A stretch of 64,000 bases of DNA from Sphingomonas canadensis (GTDB taxonomy: Bacteria > Pseudomonadota > Alphaproteobacteria > Sphingomonadales > Sphingomonadaceae). Below the pieces are notes generated by a model. It worked only from the letters and a program-made list of their open reading frames with translations. It was not told the DNA's origin and did no database searches. The stretch lies in contig NZ_JAPDRA010000011.1 in the NCBI RefSeq assembly GCF_026013525.1, forward strand, positions 62,001 through 126,000. The letters are read 5' to 3'. Numbering within the stretch: position 1 is the stretch's first letter; each line of letters starts with the position of its first letter. The position numbers and the translations under genes were made by a program. Positions 25,582-35,620 of the stretch are shown in pieces.

Positions 25582-27084
25582 ATGGCCGGGGCCACGCTCC
25601 TCTTCCGCAAGCCGCGCGCGGAGTCGCCGCCCGGGGCGCAGCGGGTGGGGATCATCGATATCGGCTCCAACTCGATCCGCCTCGTCGTCTATCAGGGCGC
25701 CGCGCGGATGCCGGCGATCCTGTTCAACGAGAAGGTGATGGCCGGGCTGGGCCGCGGGCTGGCGGAAACCGGGCTGATCGCGCCGGAGGGGCTGGCCACC
25801 GCCCGCATCGCGCTCGCCCGCTATGCGCTCCTTGCGCGCGAGATGCAGCTTACCGAGCTGCGCACCGTCGCTACCGCCGCGGTGCGCGAGGCGTCGAACG
25901 GCGGCGAGCTGATCGCCGCGGCGCGCGAGCTGGGGCTGGAGGTGGAGCTGCTCTCCGGCCAGGAAGAGGCGAGCGCGGCGGGCATGGGCGTTCTCTCGGG
26001 CATTCCCGATGCGGACGGCATCGTCGGCGATCTCGGCGGCGGCAGCCTTGAGCTGGTGCGCGTGGTGGCGGGAACGATCACCGATCGCGTGTCCTTCCCG
26101 CTCGGCGTCCTGCGGCTCGCGGCGCTGCGCGGCGGGCGCGGGACGCTCGACCGGCGCGTCGGACGGATGATCGCGGAGGCCGGGTGGAAGGGGCGGGGGA
26201 AGGGGCTGCCCTTCTATCTCGTCGGCGGATCGTGGCGCGCGCTGGCGCGGCTGGACATGCACCTGTCCGATTATCCGCTGCCCGTTGTGCATCAATATCA
26301 CCTGCCCGTGGACCGCGTGGCGCGGCTGGGGCGCACGCTCAGCCACATCTCGAAGAGCAAGCTGCGCGGCATCCCGAACATGACCGGCGCGCGCATGTCC
26401 ACGCTGGGCGACGCCACCGCGCTGCTCGCCAGCGTGCTGCGCCACCTGGGATCGGGCGAGTCGATCGTCTCCGCCTTCGGGCTGCGCGAGGGGCTGTTGT
26501 TCGCGCGGCTCAACGCCGATCAGCGGCGCGAGGACCCGCTGATCGCCGCCACGCGCGACGAGGGGCAGCGGCTGGGCCGATTTCCGGAGCATGGCGACCT
26601 GCTCGAACGCTGGATCGCCCCGCTGTTCGCGGGCGAGGCGCCGGACGCCGCGCGGCTGCGCCATGCCGCCTGCCTGCTGGCCGATGTCGGCTGGCGGGCG
26701 AACCCCGAGTTCCGCGCCGAACGCGGCATGGAGATCGCGCTTCACGGCAATTGGGTGGCGATCGACGCTCCGGGACGCGCGGTGCTGGCGCAGGCGCTCT
26801 ACACCGCGCTGGGCGGGGGACTCGAATCGCCCGATCCGCTGCCGCGGTTGGCCTCCGCCGAGGCGCTGGAGCGCGCGCGCCACTGGGGGCTGGCGATCCG
26901 GCTGGGCCAGCGGATGAGCGGCGGCGTGGCCGCGCCGCTGCGGCGCACGCGGCTGGCGATCGACGCGGAATCGCTATGGCTGGTGCTGGAGGCGGGCGAC
27001 GCCGCGCTCTATGGCGAGGCGGTTGAGAAGCGGCACAAGGCGCTCGCCGCCGCGATGGGCCGCCAGCCGGTGATTGCGAGCTGA
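25582..27084 (+). CDS. ppx: exopolyphosphatase (Ppx/GppA family)
   Basis: Ppx removes phosphate from the ends of polyphosphate; GppA relatives hydrolyse pppGpp. The 500-residue protein has the actin-like ATPase phosphate-1 motif (IIDIGSNSIRLVVY), the phosphate-2 motif (GDLGGGSLEL) and a C-terminal HD-like helical domain (about residues 330-490). Its position immediately after ppk favours polyphosphate as substrate. It converges with the I78 lipoprotein gene. Confidence 0.92.
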   Translation: MAGATLLFRKPRAESPPGAQRVGIIDIGSNSIRLVVYQGAARMPAILFNEKVMAGLGRGLAETGLIAPEGLATARIALARYALLAREMQLTELRTVATAAVREASNGGELIAAARELGLEVELLSGQEEASAAGMGVLSGIPDADGIVGDLGGGSLELVRVVAGTITDRVSFPLGVLRLAALRGGRGTLDRRVGRMIAEAGWKGRGKGLPFYLVGGSWRALARLDMHLSDYPLPVVHQYHLPVDRVARLGRTLSHISKSKLRGIPNMTGARMSTLGDATALLASVLRHLGSGESIVSAFGLREGLLFARLNADQRREDPLIAATRDEGQRLGRFPEHGDLLERWIAPLFAGEAPDAARLRHAACLLADVGWRANPEFRAERGMEIALHGNWVAIDAPGRAVLAQALYTALGGGLESPDPLPRLASAEALERARHWGLAIRLGQRMSGGVAAPLRRTRLAIDAESLWLVLEAGDAALYGEAVEKRHKALAAAMGRQPVIAS

Positions 27085-27109
27085 GGCAGGGCGACGCTGC
27101 GCTGCCGGA

Positions 27110-27415
27110 TCAGCCGCAGCGGATATCGGTCAGCACGTTGGCATCGTCGACATAGGCGTTCACGCGATCCTCGCGATAATCCATCGTCACGGCCATGCCC
27201 GGCGCGATCCGCCGCATCGAGACGGAGCCGGTGCGCGCGACGATCTCCTTCGCAACCGCCTCCGTCAGCGGCTTGCCGATCAGATCGCGCACGCCATCGG
27301 CGTTGCACGTGCCGGAAGCCGGGGCGGGCGCCGGCTGCGGCGCGGGCGGCTGGCTCTGCGGGATGCAGGCGGCGGTGGCGAACAGGGCGGCTGCGGGCAG
27401 CAGGATGCGAATCAT
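27110..27415 (-). CDS. I78-family peptidase inhibitor lipoprotein
   Basis: This 101-residue predicted lipoprotein has the lipobox ATAAC with Cys17 as the lipidated residue, then a Pro/Ala/Gln linker. A compact domain of about 65 residues follows with the I78 pattern: LIGKPLTEAV at the start and a MDYREDRVNAYVDDANVLTDI-like end with a terminal Cys (RCG), probably disulfide-bonded to the Cys at the domain start. I78 members resemble serine-protease inhibitors. Its start overlaps the rnd stop (ATGA). Confidence 0.8.
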   Translation of the reverse strand: MIRILLPAAALFATAACIPQSQPPAPQPAPAPASGTCNADGVRDLIGKPLTEAVAKEIVARTGSVSMRRIAPGMAVTMDYREDRVNAYVDDANVLTDIRCG

Positions 27416-28587
27416 GCAGGGTCCTCGGTACGGGTCATCTTCAGCTTTCCGCCCCGTACCGTGAACCCAAGCTGACCCTCCACCAGGGCCAGCGCGTCGC
27501 GCCCGAACTGCTCGTACCGCCAGCCTTCCAGCATCGGCAGCTTCTCGCGCTGGCCGGCCGCCAGCGCCTCCAGCTCGTCCGATCGTGCCAGCAGGCGCGC
27601 CGCGACGTTGATCTCCTTGGCGCGGATCTTGAGAAGCAGCTTGAGCAGATCCGCCACCAGCGCACCGTCCTTGCCCAGCGGCGGCTTGCGATCGTCGCGC
27701 GCGGGGAGCTCGGACGAGCGCATCGGCACCGCGTCGGCCAGCGCAGCCATCAGCCGCGCGCCGATGTCGTTGCCCGCCCAGGCGGCCGAAAGCCCGCGCA
27801 CGCGGCCCAGGTCCGCCTGTTTCTTCGGCGGGTTGGAGGCGAGATCGGCCAGCGTCTCGTCCTTGACGATGCGGCCGCGGGGCAGGTCCTTGCCCTGCGC
27901 CTCAAGCTCGCGCCAGCGGGCCAGCGCCTTCAGCCGGCCGAGCACCTCGGCCTTGCGGCTGGAGATGCGCACGCGCTGCCACGCCTCGTCGGGATCGTTG
28001 TGATAGTTCTCCGGATCGGCGATCCGCTCCATCTCCTCGTCGAGCCAGGCGCCGCGACCGGTCTTGCGCAGCTTTTCCAGCATCTTGGGGAAGATCTTGG
28101 AGAGGTGCGTAACGTCTGCGATCGCATAGTCGATCTGGCGCTTGTCGAGCGGCCGGCGGCTCCAGTCGGTGAAGCGCGCGCCCTTGTCGATGGTGATGCC
28201 CAGATAGGTGTCGACCAGGTTCGAATAGCCGATCTGCTCGCCTTGCCCCAGCGCCATCGCCGCGATCTGGGTGTCGAACAGCGGGTGCGGGGTCTTGCCG
28301 GTCAGGTTATAGACGATCTCGATATCCTGGCCGCCGGCGTGGAAGACCTTCAACACCTCCTCATTCTCGGTCAGCAGGTCGAGGAGGGGGGTCAGGTCGA
28401 TCCCCGGCGCCATCGGATCGATCGCCGCGGCCTCTTCGTCGTCGGCGATCTGGATCAGGCAGAGCTCCGGCCAGTAGCTGTTCTCGCGCATGAACTCGGT
28501 ATCGACCACGACATAGGGCTTCGCAGCGAGCCGGGTGCAGAGATTGGCGAGCGTGGCAGAGTCTTCGATTAAGCCATGAATGTGCAT
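27412..28587 (-). CDS. rnd: ribonuclease D
   Basis: RNase D is a 3'-to-5' exoribonuclease that trims tRNA and other structured RNAs. The 391-residue protein has the DEDD exonuclease motifs (Asp29 and Glu31 in [22 protein letters not shown], and YAIADVTHL with the DEDDy tyrosine) and one or two HRDC domains (about residues 210-370). ATG 28587 is the natural start; a longer in-frame start upstream would add 11 unrelated residues. It is divergent from aspS with a 101-base gap. Confidence 0.95.
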   Translation of the reverse strand: MHIHGLIEDSATLANLCTRLAAKPYVVVDTEFMRENSYWPELCLIQIADDEEAAAIDPMAPGIDLTPLLDLLTENEEVLKVFHAGGQDIEIVYNLTGKTPHPLFDTQIAAMALGQGEQIGYSNLVDTYLGITIDKGARFTDWSRRPLDKRQIDYAIADVTHLSKIFPKMLEKLRKTGRGAWLDEEMERIADPENYHNDPDEAWQRVRISSRKAEVLGRLKALARWRELEAQGKDLPRGRIVKDETLADLASNPPKKQADLGRVRGLSAAWAGNDIGARLMAALADAVPMRSSELPARDDRKPPLGKDGALVADLLKLLLKIRAKEINVAARLLARSDELEALAAGQREKLPMLEGWRYEQFGRDALALVEGQLGFTVRGGKLKMTRTEDPA

Positions 28588-28688
28588 CGCGGCGCCATAT
28601 ACGTGTCTTCGGGTTGACAAAAGAGTGCGTGAGGGGAAAGCGCAGCCCCCAATCCCTTCAATCGCAGATTCAGCAGAAAAGAAGACCG

Positions 28689-30470
28689 ATGCACGCCTAT
28701 CGCACGCACACCTGCGCCCAGCTTCGCGCCGAGGATGTCGGCCAGGAGGTCCGCCTTTCGGGCTGGGTCCACCGCAAGCGCGACCATGGCGACCTGGTCT
28801 TCATCGACCTGCGCGACCATTACGGCATCACCCAGATCGTGACCGAGGTGGACGGCCCCGCCTTTGCGGTGATCGAGTCGCTGCGCAGCGAATCCGTCGT
28901 CACGATGACCGGCAAGGTCGTGGCCCGCGCGGCCGAGGCGGTGAACCCGAACCTGCCCACCGGCGCGATCGAGGTGCGCGTGACCCATGCTGTGGTCCAG
29001 TCCGCGGCGCAGGAGCTGCCGCTGCCGGTGTTCGGCGATGCCGAGTATCCGGAGGACATCCGCCTCAAATACCGCTTCCTCGATCTGCGCCGCGAGCGGC
29101 TGCACAAGAACATCGTGCTGCGTTCCAACGTGATCGCCAGCCTGCGCCAGCGGATGATCGGCCAGGGCTTCACCGAGTTCCAGACCCCGATCCTGACCGC
29201 GAGCAGCCCGGAGGGCGCGCGCGACTATCTGGTGCCCAGCCGCGTGCATCCGGGCAAGTTCTACGCGCTTCCCCAGGCGCCGCAGATGTTCAAGCAGCTC
29301 CTGATGGTCGCGGGCTTCGATCGCTATTTCCAGATCGCGCCCTGCTTCCGTGACGAGGACGCGCGCGCAGACCGCAGCCCCGGCGAGTTCTACCAGCTCG
29401 ATTTCGAGATGAGCTTCGTCACCCAGGACGATGTGTTCGCCGCGATCGAGCCCGTGCTGCACGGAGTGTTCGAGGAGTTCGCGGAGGGCCGCACGGTGAG
29501 CCCGCTGCCGTTCCGCCGCATCCCGTACCGCGAATCGATGCTGAAATACGGCAACGACAAGCCGGACCTGCGCAACCCGATCCTGATCACCGACGTCTCG
29601 CACCATTTCGCCGGATCGGGCTTCGGCCGCTTCGCCTCGATCGTCGAGGCGGGCGACGTGGTGCGTGCGATCCCCGCGCCCAAGACTGCCGAGCACAGCC
29701 GCAAGTTCTTCGACGACATGAACGTCTGGGCGCAGGGCGAGGGCTTCCCCGGCCTGGGCTATGCCACGCGCAAGGGCGGCGAATGGGGCGGCCCGATCGC
29801 CAAGAACCATGGGCCGGAGAAGATGGACAAGCTGGCCGACGAGCTGGGCCTCGGCCCCGACGACGGCCTGTTCTTCGCCGCGGGCAAGGAGGCCCAGGCG
29901 GTGAAGCTCGCCGGCCTGGCGCGTACCCGCGTGGGCGAGCAGCTTGGCCTGATCGACAAGAACCGCTTCGAATTCTGCTGGATCGTCGATTTCCCGATGT
30001 TCGAGGCGGACGAGGACACCGGCAAGATCGATTTCAGCCACAACCCCTTCAGCATGCCCCAGGGCGAGCTGGAGGCGCTGGAAACCAGGGATCCGCTCGA
30101 TATCCTGGCGTACCAGTACGACATCGTGTGCAACGGCGTGGAGCTGAGCTCGGGCGCGATCCGGAACCACAAGCCGGAGATCATGTACAAGGCGTTCGAG
30201 ATCGCCGGCTATTCGCAGGAACAGGTCGACACGAACTTCGCCGGCATGATCAACGCCTTCAAGTTCGGCGCCCCGCCGCACGGCGGATCGGCGCCGGGCG
30301 TGGACCGCATCGTGATGCTGCTGGCCGACGAGCCGAACATCCGCGAGGTGATCGTCTTCCCGATGACCCAGAAGGCGGAGGACCTGATGATGCAGGCCCC
30401 GTCGAAGGTGAGCGACAAGCAGCTCAAGGAGCTGCACATCCGGCTGGCGCCGGGCGTGACGCTGGATTGA
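28689..30470 (+). CDS. aspS: aspartate--tRNA ligase
   Basis: AspRS charges tRNA-Asp. The 593-residue class II synthetase has the OB-fold anticodon-binding domain ([27 protein letters not shown]), motif 2 ([10 protein letters not shown]), the bacterial GAD insertion domain (about residues 285-420) and motif 3 ([12 protein letters not shown]). The ATG at 28689 follows AGAAAAGAAGA; an in-frame upstream start would add about 25 basic, non-conserved residues. Alphaproteobacterial AspRS is often non-discriminating and may also charge tRNA-Asn; this cannot be settled here. Confidence 0.96.
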   Translation: MHAYRTHTCAQLRAEDVGQEVRLSGWVHRKRDHGDLVFIDLRDHYGITQIVTEVDGPAFAVIESLRSESVVTMTGKVVARAAEAVNPNLPTGAIEVRVTHAVVQSAAQELPLPVFGDAEYPEDIRLKYRFLDLRRERLHKNIVLRSNVIASLRQRMIGQGFTEFQTPILTASSPEGARDYLVPSRVHPGKFYALPQAPQMFKQLLMVAGFDRYFQIAPCFRDEDARADRSPGEFYQLDFEMSFVTQDDVFAAIEPVLHGVFEEFAEGRTVSPLPFRRIPYRESMLKYGNDKPDLRNPILITDVSHHFAGSGFGRFASIVEAGDVVRAIPAPKTAEHSRKFFDDMNVWAQGEGFPGLGYATRKGGEWGGPIAKNHGPEKMDKLADELGLGPDDGLFFAAGKEAQAVKLAGLARTRVGEQLGLIDKNRFEFCWIVDFPMFEADEDTGKIDFSHNPFSMPQGELEALETRDPLDILAYQYDIVCNGVELSSGAIRNHKPEIMYKAFEIAGYSQEQVDTNFAGMINAFKFGAPPHGGSAPGVDRIVMLLADEPNIREVIVFPMTQKAEDLMMQAPSKVSDKQLKELHIRLAPGVTLD

Positions 30471-30511
30471 TGCCTCTCCCCGCGCCGCCTGGCTTCGGCT
30501 AGGCTGCGCGG

Positions 30512-31288
30512 ATGACGATCGATCTTTCGGATTACGAATCCGGCGAGCCCTTCACGGGCGACTATGAAGCGGCGCTGGAAAAGCTCCAGAAGCGCCTGTC
30601 GCACATCCACGTCGCGCATATCGTCCACCGGCGGCGCGCGGTCGTGCTGTTCGAGGGGTGGGACGCGGCGGGGAAGGGCGGCGTGATCAAGCGGCTGACC
30701 GCCGAGTGGGACCCGCGCTATTTCGAGGTCTGGCCGATCTCCGCGCCCACCACGGAGGAGTTGGCGCACCACTTCCTGTGGCGTTTCTGGCGCCGCCTGC
30801 CGCCCCAGCACAATATCTCCGTGTTCGACCGGAGCTGGTACGGCCGCGTGCTCGTCGAGCGGGTGGAGGGCTTTGCCAAGCCCGAGGAATGGCGCCGCGG
30901 ATATGACGAGATCAATGCGTTCGAGGCGCAGCACGCCTCTTACGGCACCACGCTGGTGAAGGTCTTCATGCACGTGACCCAGGAGACGCAGGACGCGCGG
31001 CTGCGCGACCGGCTGGAACATCCGTGGAAACGCTGGAAGACCGGCCTGGACGACTATCGCAACCGCAACAGGCGCGCCGAATATCTGGATGCGATGCATG
31101 AGATGTTCGAGCGTACCAACACGCCCGCAGCACCCTGGATCGTGATCGACGGCAACGACAAGAAGGCCGCCCGCGTCGCCGCGCTGGAGGCGATCGCGGA
31201 CCGGCTGGAATCGCATGTGCCGATGCAGCCGCCGGAGCTCGATCCCGAAGTGGTGGCCGCGGCACGCAAGGCGGGGGTGATCGATTAG
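30512..31288 (+). CDS. ppk2: polyphosphate kinase 2
   Basis: PPK2 transfers phosphate between polyphosphate and nucleoside diphosphates, mostly in the direction of NTP synthesis. The 258-residue single-domain protein shows the P-loop EGWDAAGKGG (residues 48-57), the Walker B motif FDRSWYGR (Asp106) and lid-region basic residues (HPWKRWKTG). Length and motifs fit class I PPK2. It is 41 bases downstream of aspS in the same direction. With ppk and ppx 5 kb away, the region encodes both making and using of polyphosphate. Confidence 0.93.
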   Translation: MTIDLSDYESGEPFTGDYEAALEKLQKRLSHIHVAHIVHRRRAVVLFEGWDAAGKGGVIKRLTAEWDPRYFEVWPISAPTTEELAHHFLWRFWRRLPPQHNISVFDRSWYGRVLVERVEGFAKPEEWRRGYDEINAFEAQHASYGTTLVKVFMHVTQETQDARLRDRLEHPWKRWKTGLDDYRNRNRRAEYLDAMHEMFERTNTPAAPWIVIDGNDKKAARVAALEAIADRLESHVPMQPPELDPEVVAAARKAGVID

Positions 31289-31304
31289 CGGCGCTTCCGT
31301 TCGG

Positions 31305-31934
31305 TTACGCCGCCCGGAACTCCCCGTCCTTGCCCATCACATGAAGCAGGCCGTCGGCGATCGCGAAATAGGCGCCCTGAAGGGTAAGGGTGCCCGCCGC
31401 CTCGCGTTCCGGGATGCAGGGGAAGGTGCGCAGGTTGGCGATCGAGACGCGCACCGTCTCCAGCTCCATCGCGCGGATCGCCGCTTCGCCGGTGCCATGC
31501 TCGGCCACGATCCGCTCACGCGCATCGTCGAGCATGTCGACCCAATGGGCGATGAACCCGCCCGCACCCGGCGCCTTGCCGGCGAAGCGCTGCGTCAGCG
31601 CGGCGTGGACGCCGCCGCATGCGCCATGGCCCATCACCACGATCTCGCTCACCTCAAGCTGGGTGACCGCGAATTCCAGCGCGGCGGAGACGCCATGGCG
31701 GCTGCCGTCCAGCTCAAAGGGCGGGACGAGGTTGGCGACGTTGCGCACCACGAAGATCTCGCCCGGCGAGGTATCGAAGATCTGTGCGGGATCGACCCGG
31801 CTGTCCGAACAGGCGATCACCATCACCTTCGGGCTCTGTCCTTCGGATAGTTCCGTCCAGCGGGCGCGCTGGCGTTGCCAGCCGTCGCCACGGAAGCGTG
31901 CATATCCTGCAAGCAGGTCGGCGAAATCGGTCAT
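31305..31934 (-). CDS. beta-class carbonic anhydrase
   Basis: The enzyme interconverts CO2 and bicarbonate. The 209-residue protein has the beta-class zinc ligands Cys42, His103 and Cys106 (ACSDSRVDP and GHGACGG) and the Asp44-Arg46 dyad. No signal peptide is present, so it is cytoplasmic. It converges with ppk2 and is divergent from lipA, with a 46-base intergenic region. Confidence 0.93.
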   Translation of the reverse strand: MTDFADLLAGYARFRGDGWQRQRARWTELSEGQSPKVMVIACSDSRVDPAQIFDTSPGEIFVVRNVANLVPPFELDGSRHGVSAALEFAVTQLEVSEIVVMGHGACGGVHAALTQRFAGKAPGAGGFIAHWVDMLDDARERIVAEHGTGEAAIRAMELETVRVSIANLRTFPCIPEREAAGTLTLQGAYFAIADGLLHVMGKDGEFRAA

Positions 31935-31980
31935 GCCCGTCTCTCTAGCGCGTGTTGTGTCGGCTACAAGCCATCGCTAG

Positions 31981-32919
31981 ATGCACGCCATGAACGAACT
32001 CTCCCCGGCACCGCGCCCGGAGCGCGTGCGCAAGCCCGACTGGATCCGGGTGAAGGCCCCCACCTCACAGGGCTTCGCGGATACCAAGGCGCTGATGCGC
32101 CGCCTGAACCTGGCCACGGTCTGCGAAGAGGCGGCGTGCCCCAACATCGGCGAATGCTGGACCAAGAAGCATGCGACGGTGATGATCCTGGGCGACGTCT
32201 GCACGCGGGCCTGCGCCTTCTGCAACGTCAAGACGGGGATGCCGCGCAAGGTGGACCCGCTGGAGCCCCAGCATGTCGCCGATGCCGCGGCGGAGATGGG
32301 GCTGGAGCATATCGTGGTCACCTCGGTCGATCGCGACGACCTGCCCGATGGCGGCGCGGGCCAGTTCGTGAAGGTGATCGAGGCGCTGCGGCGGACCACG
32401 CCCGCGACCACCATCGAAATCCTCACGCCCGATTTCAGGAACAAGCACGAAGCCGCTGTGGAAGCGATCGTTTCCGCCCGGCCGGACGTGTACAACCATA
32501 ATCTGGAGACGGTGCCGCGGCTCTATCCCACGATCCGCCCCGGCGCGCGCTACTATGCCTCGCTGCGGCTGCTGGAAACGGTGAAGAAGCTCGATCCGAC
32601 GATCTTCACCAAGTCCGGCGTGATGCTTGGGCTGGGCGAGCAGCGGCTGGAGGTCCATCAGGTGATGGACGACATGCGCTCCGCCGACGTCGATTTCCTG
32701 ACGATGGGCCAGTATCTCCAGCCCACGCCCAAGCACGCCAAGGTGGAGGAGTTCGTCACCCCCGCGGCGTTCCAGGCCTATGGCGCGATCGCGCGGGCCA
32801 AGGGCTTCCTGCTGGTTGCCTCCACGCCGCTCACCCGCTCCAGCTATCACGCGGGCGACGACTTCGCGAAGATGAAGGCCGCGCGCGAGGCGAAGCTGGC
32901 GAAGGCGAAGACCGCCTGA
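31981..32919 (+). CDS. lipA: lipoyl synthase
   Basis: LipA inserts two sulfur atoms into octanoyl groups of lipoyl-dependent enzymes. The 312-residue radical-SAM protein has both iron-sulfur motifs: the auxiliary-cluster cysteines Cys48, Cys53, Cys59 and the radical-SAM CxxxCxxC Cys74, Cys78, Cys81 (CTRACAFC). The C-terminal RSSYHA-type serine is present as [10 protein letters not shown]. The start may be ATG 31981 or ATG 31990 (MNELSPAP); neither has a clear ribosome site. It is followed after 4 bases by a RatA/Coq10-like gene. Confidence 0.95.
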   Translation: MHAMNELSPAPRPERVRKPDWIRVKAPTSQGFADTKALMRRLNLATVCEEAACPNIGECWTKKHATVMILGDVCTRACAFCNVKTGMPRKVDPLEPQHVADAAAEMGLEHIVVTSVDRDDLPDGGAGQFVKVIEALRRTTPATTIEILTPDFRNKHEAAVEAIVSARPDVYNHNLETVPRLYPTIRPGARYYASLRLLETVKKLDPTIFTKSGVMLGLGEQRLEVHQVMDDMRSADVDFLTMGQYLQPTPKHAKVEEFVTPAAFQAYGAIARAKGFLLVASTPLTRSSYHAGDDFAKMKAAREAKLAKAKTA

Positions 32920-32923
32920 CGCG

Positions 32924-33400
32924 ATGCCGCGGCACCAGGAAACGCGGCGGCTGCCGTACAGCCCCGATCAGATGTTCGACATGGTGGCCGATGTCGGCCG
33001 CTATGGCGAGTTCCTGCCCTGGGTATCGGCGGTCCGCGTGCGATCGAACAGCGAAACCGAGATGGTCGCGGACCTGGCGGTGGGCTTCAAGGGGCTGAGC
33101 GAGACCTTCAGCTCGCGCGTGCGCAAGCAGCGGCCCCACCATCTCCACGTCGACTATCTGGAAGGGCCGCTGAAGCACCTCCACAACGATTGGCGCTTCC
33201 GCTCGGACGGGGAGGGCGGGTGCATCGTCGACTTCACGGTCGATTTCGCGTTCAAGAGCCGGATGTTCGAGATGCTGGCAGGCCAGATGTTCGACCGGGC
33301 GTTGCGCAAGATGATCGGCGCGTTCGAGGAGCGCGCCGCGAAGCTCTACGCCGGCTCCTCGGGCGGCATCAGCAGCTCCAGCGCGCACAACGCCGCCTGA
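32924..33400 (+). CDS. Coq10/RatA-like START-domain protein
   Basis: This 158-residue protein of the polyketide-cyclase/START fold has the typical PYSPDQMFDMVADVGRYGEFLPW opening region and the ending helix (MLAGQMFDRALRKMIGAFEERA-like). Homologues bind coenzyme Q and support respiration (Coq10), or in E. coli have been described as RatA, which affects 70S assembly. In alphaproteobacteria the lipA neighbour is usually taken as Coq10-like. Its last 55 bases overlap the convergent cinA gene. Confidence 0.88.
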   Translation: MPRHQETRRLPYSPDQMFDMVADVGRYGEFLPWVSAVRVRSNSETEMVADLAVGFKGLSETFSSRVRKQRPHHLHVDYLEGPLKHLHNDWRFRSDGEGGCIVDFTVDFAFKSRMFEMLAGQMFDRALRKMIGAFEERAAKLYAGSSGGISSSSAHNAA

Positions 33401-33867
33401 AGCCTTACGCCAGCGCGACCATTGTCGGTGAACTCGTGCTTGTCGGCCACGACATGCTCCGGGTCCTGGCCGCGTTCGGCGCGCGCGAACACTACGGTGC
33501 CCACGGGCTTCTTCTCGCTGCCCCCAGCGGGGCCGGCGATGCCGGTGATCGCGACCGCGACATCGGCGTCGGTCGCATCCAGCGCGCCCTGCGCCATCGC
33601 CCAGGCACATGCGACCGATACCGAGCCGAAGGTTTCCAGCACGTCCGTGCTGACCTTCAGCAGCTTGGTCTTCGCCTCGTTGGAATAGGTGACCAGGCTC
33701 GCCTCGAGCACGTCGGACGATCCGGGAATCTCGGTGAGCGCGGCAGCCACCAGCCCGCCGGTGCAGCTTTCCGCCACGGCGATGCGGCGCCCGCGGGCGC
33801 GATTGGCGTCCAGCACGCCGCGCGCGGCATCGATCAGTTCGGGGGGAAGCAGTGAGTCGATGGTCAC
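33346..33867 (-). CDS. CinA C-terminal family protein, probable nicotinamide-nucleotide amidohydrolase
   Basis: This 173-residue protein corresponds to the CinA C-terminal domain alone (PncC type), which deamidates nicotinamide mononucleotide in pyridine nucleotide salvage. It shows RIAVAESCTGGLVAAALT, the SYSNEAKTKLL-like loop (TYSNEAKTKLL here) and AITGIAGPAGGSEKKPVGTV. The N-terminal molybdopterin-like domain of full CinA is missing, as in many bacteria. Its 3' end overlaps the ratA-like gene by 55 bases in antisense. The start lies within the stop region of the secreted-protein gene upstream (4-base overlap). Confidence 0.88.
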   Translation of the reverse strand: MTIDSLLPPELIDAARGVLDANRARGRRIAVAESCTGGLVAAALTEIPGSSDVLEASLVTYSNEAKTKLLKVSTDVLETFGSVSVACAWAMAQGALDATDADVAVAITGIAGPAGGSEKKPVGTVVFARAERGQDPEHVVADKHEFTDNGRAGVRLQAALCALELLMPPEEPA

Positions 33868-34397
33868 TTGGCGTTCCTAGGGCAGGGACGGAGCTTCTCC
33901 GATTCGCGGTCCTTGCGACCGAGCTCGAAGATGGTCACCGCGGCCGTGGCCAGGTTCTCCGGCGGCAGCGGGGCCAAGGCGGTGATCAGATCGTTCGCGG
34001 GGGCGCAGTCCGCCGGATCGAACTTCTCCAGCAACGCGGGCCCGATCATCGCCTGGATCAGCGGGCCGGCGATCGCGCGCTCTGCGTCGCCCAATTCCTT
34101 GCCCTCCATCGCGGCGAAGGCGTCGAGCACCTGCGGCCAGGCCTTGTCGGCGGCGCTGCGATATTTGCCCATCACGTCCTTCGGCATATTCGCGAGAAGC
34201 GCGTCGGCCGGAAGCCGATCGGCGCAGCGCTCACGCAGCTCATCGAGCACCGACGGCAGCATCCCGGTGATCAGTGCGCGCGCGGCCGGAAGCGGCAGGC
34301 ACCGCGCCTCCTGCGCCGTGGCCTCCACCGGCAGGGCAAAGCAGGCGGCGAGTGCCGACCAGCGAGCGGCCGTCCGCAAACGGTTGAACCCTCTCAT
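33864..34397 (-). CDS. secreted hypothetical protein between ispDF and cinA
   Basis: This 177-residue protein has a signal peptide (about residues 1-28, ending PVEATAQ). It has cysteines near positions 33, 59, 145 and 172 that could form two disulfides after export, and an all-helical body. I do not recognise a family. Both ends overlap neighbours by 4 bases (ispDF stop and cinA start), so it is embedded in a tight operon ispDF-this-cinA. It probably acts in the periplasm, with no link to isoprenoid synthesis visible. Confidence 0.65.
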   Translation of the reverse strand: MRGFNRLRTAARWSALAACFALPVEATAQEARCLPLPAARALITGMLPSVLDELRERCADRLPADALLANMPKDVMGKYRSAADKAWPQVLDAFAAMEGKELGDAERAIAGPLIQAMIGPALLEKFDPADCAPANDLITALAPLPPENLATAAVTIFELGRKDRESEKLRPCPRNAK

Positions 34398-35536
34398 TCC
34401 TGTCTCTCCGCTAGTCTGACGGTGGCGATCGCCTGGGCCGCCATGCCCTCGCCACGTCCGGTGAACCCCAGCCGTTCGGTGGTAGTCGCCTTGATGCTAA
34501 TGCGCGACGCGGGTAGCCGCAACAGCCCAGCGATGCTGGCGCGGATCGCCTCGCGATGCGGCCCGATCTTCGGGGCCTCGCAGATCAGCGTGAGATCGAT
34601 GAAGTCGATGACGCCGCCGGCCGCGGTCACCAGCCCGGCGGCATGCTCCAGGAAGCGCGCCGATGCGGCGCCGCGCCACTGCGGGTCGCTGGGCGGGAAG
34701 TGCATCCCGATATCGCCCGCGCCGATCGTGCCCAGCAGCGCATCGGTGATCGCATGGAGCGCGACATCGGCGTCGCTGTGGCCGCTGAGGCCATGGCTGT
34801 GCGGGATGCGGATGCCGCCGAGCCACAGTTCCTCGCCCTCGGCGAAGCGGTGGACGTCGAACCCCTGCGCGGTGCGCACCGTCATGTCCGCGCGCAGCCT
34901 GGCCTCGGCAGCGGCGAAATCGGCGGGGTGGGTCACCTTCTCCAGCATCGGGTCTCCGGGCACGATGATGACGTCATGGCCCCGCGCACGCACCATCTGG
35001 GCGTCGTCGGTGGCCTCGGCGTCCTGGGGCCATTCGCGATGCGCGTCCAGCACGGCCGGATAGCGGAACGCCTGCGGGGTCTGCACACGCCACAGCCCGT
35101 CGCGGGGCACCGTCTCCCCCAGCATCTCGCCGCCATGCGCCAGCGTATCGGCGACGGGGAGGGCGGGGATCGCGCCGTCATGGCTCTCCAGCGCCGCCAG
35201 AAGCGCGTCGATCACGGCTGCGGGAAGGAAGGGACGGGCGGCGTCATGGATCAGCACGCGATCCGCGCCCGCCAGCGCCTCCAGCCCGTTGCGCACCGAT
35301 TCGCGCCGCGTCGCGCCGCCCAGGACGAAGGGCACATCGCCCAGCGCGGCCGCCAGCGCCGGTTCCTGCCCCTCGCCGATCACGATCAGCACGCGGTCGA
35401 TGCCCGGATGCGCGGAGAGCACGGCGTGGCTGTGCGCCAGCATCGCCCGGCCGCCCAGCGGCGCGAACTGCTTGGGCACGCCGCCGCCCGCGCGTGTACC
35501 CTGCCCGGCGGCGACGATGATGGCGGCGGTCGTCAT
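34394..35536 (-). CDS. ispDF: bifunctional IspD/IspF (MEP cytidylyltransferase / MECDP synthase)
   Basis: This fusion catalyses two non-consecutive steps of the methylerythritol phosphate pathway to isoprenoids. The N-terminal IspD half (about residues 1-220) has the CTP loop AAGQGTRAGGGVPKQF. The C-terminal IspF half (from about RTAQGFDVHRF) has the metal ligands DVH, and the SDADVALHAITDALLGTIGAGDIGxHFP region. The fused form is characteristic of many alphaproteobacteria. Total length is 380 residues. It is divergent from dusB with an 84-base gap. Confidence 0.95.
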   Translation of the reverse strand: MTTAAIIVAAGQGTRAGGGVPKQFAPLGGRAMLAHSHAVLSAHPGIDRVLIVIGEGQEPALAAALGDVPFVLGGATRRESVRNGLEALAGADRVLIHDAARPFLPAAVIDALLAALESHDGAIPALPVADTLAHGGEMLGETVPRDGLWRVQTPQAFRYPAVLDAHREWPQDAEATDDAQMVRARGHDVIIVPGDPMLEKVTHPADFAAAEARLRADMTVRTAQGFDVHRFAEGEELWLGGIRIPHSHGLSGHSDADVALHAITDALLGTIGAGDIGMHFPPSDPQWRGAASARFLEHAAGLVTAAGGVIDFIDLTLICEAPKIGPHREAIRASIAGLLRLPASRISIKATTTERLGFTGRGEGMAAQAIATVRLAERQE

Positions 35537-35620
35537 GGCGGCGCGCCGTAGCGGGGGACGGGGCGCTTGCCAATCACCGCTTGCCCCGCTACGCGCCGCT
35601 GCCTATTTTTCAGGCAATTT

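Noticed and set aside
28614..28619. Perfect TTGACA -35 box upstream of aspS
   Set aside because: No acceptable -10 box lies at 16-18 bases distance, so I do not call a promoter.
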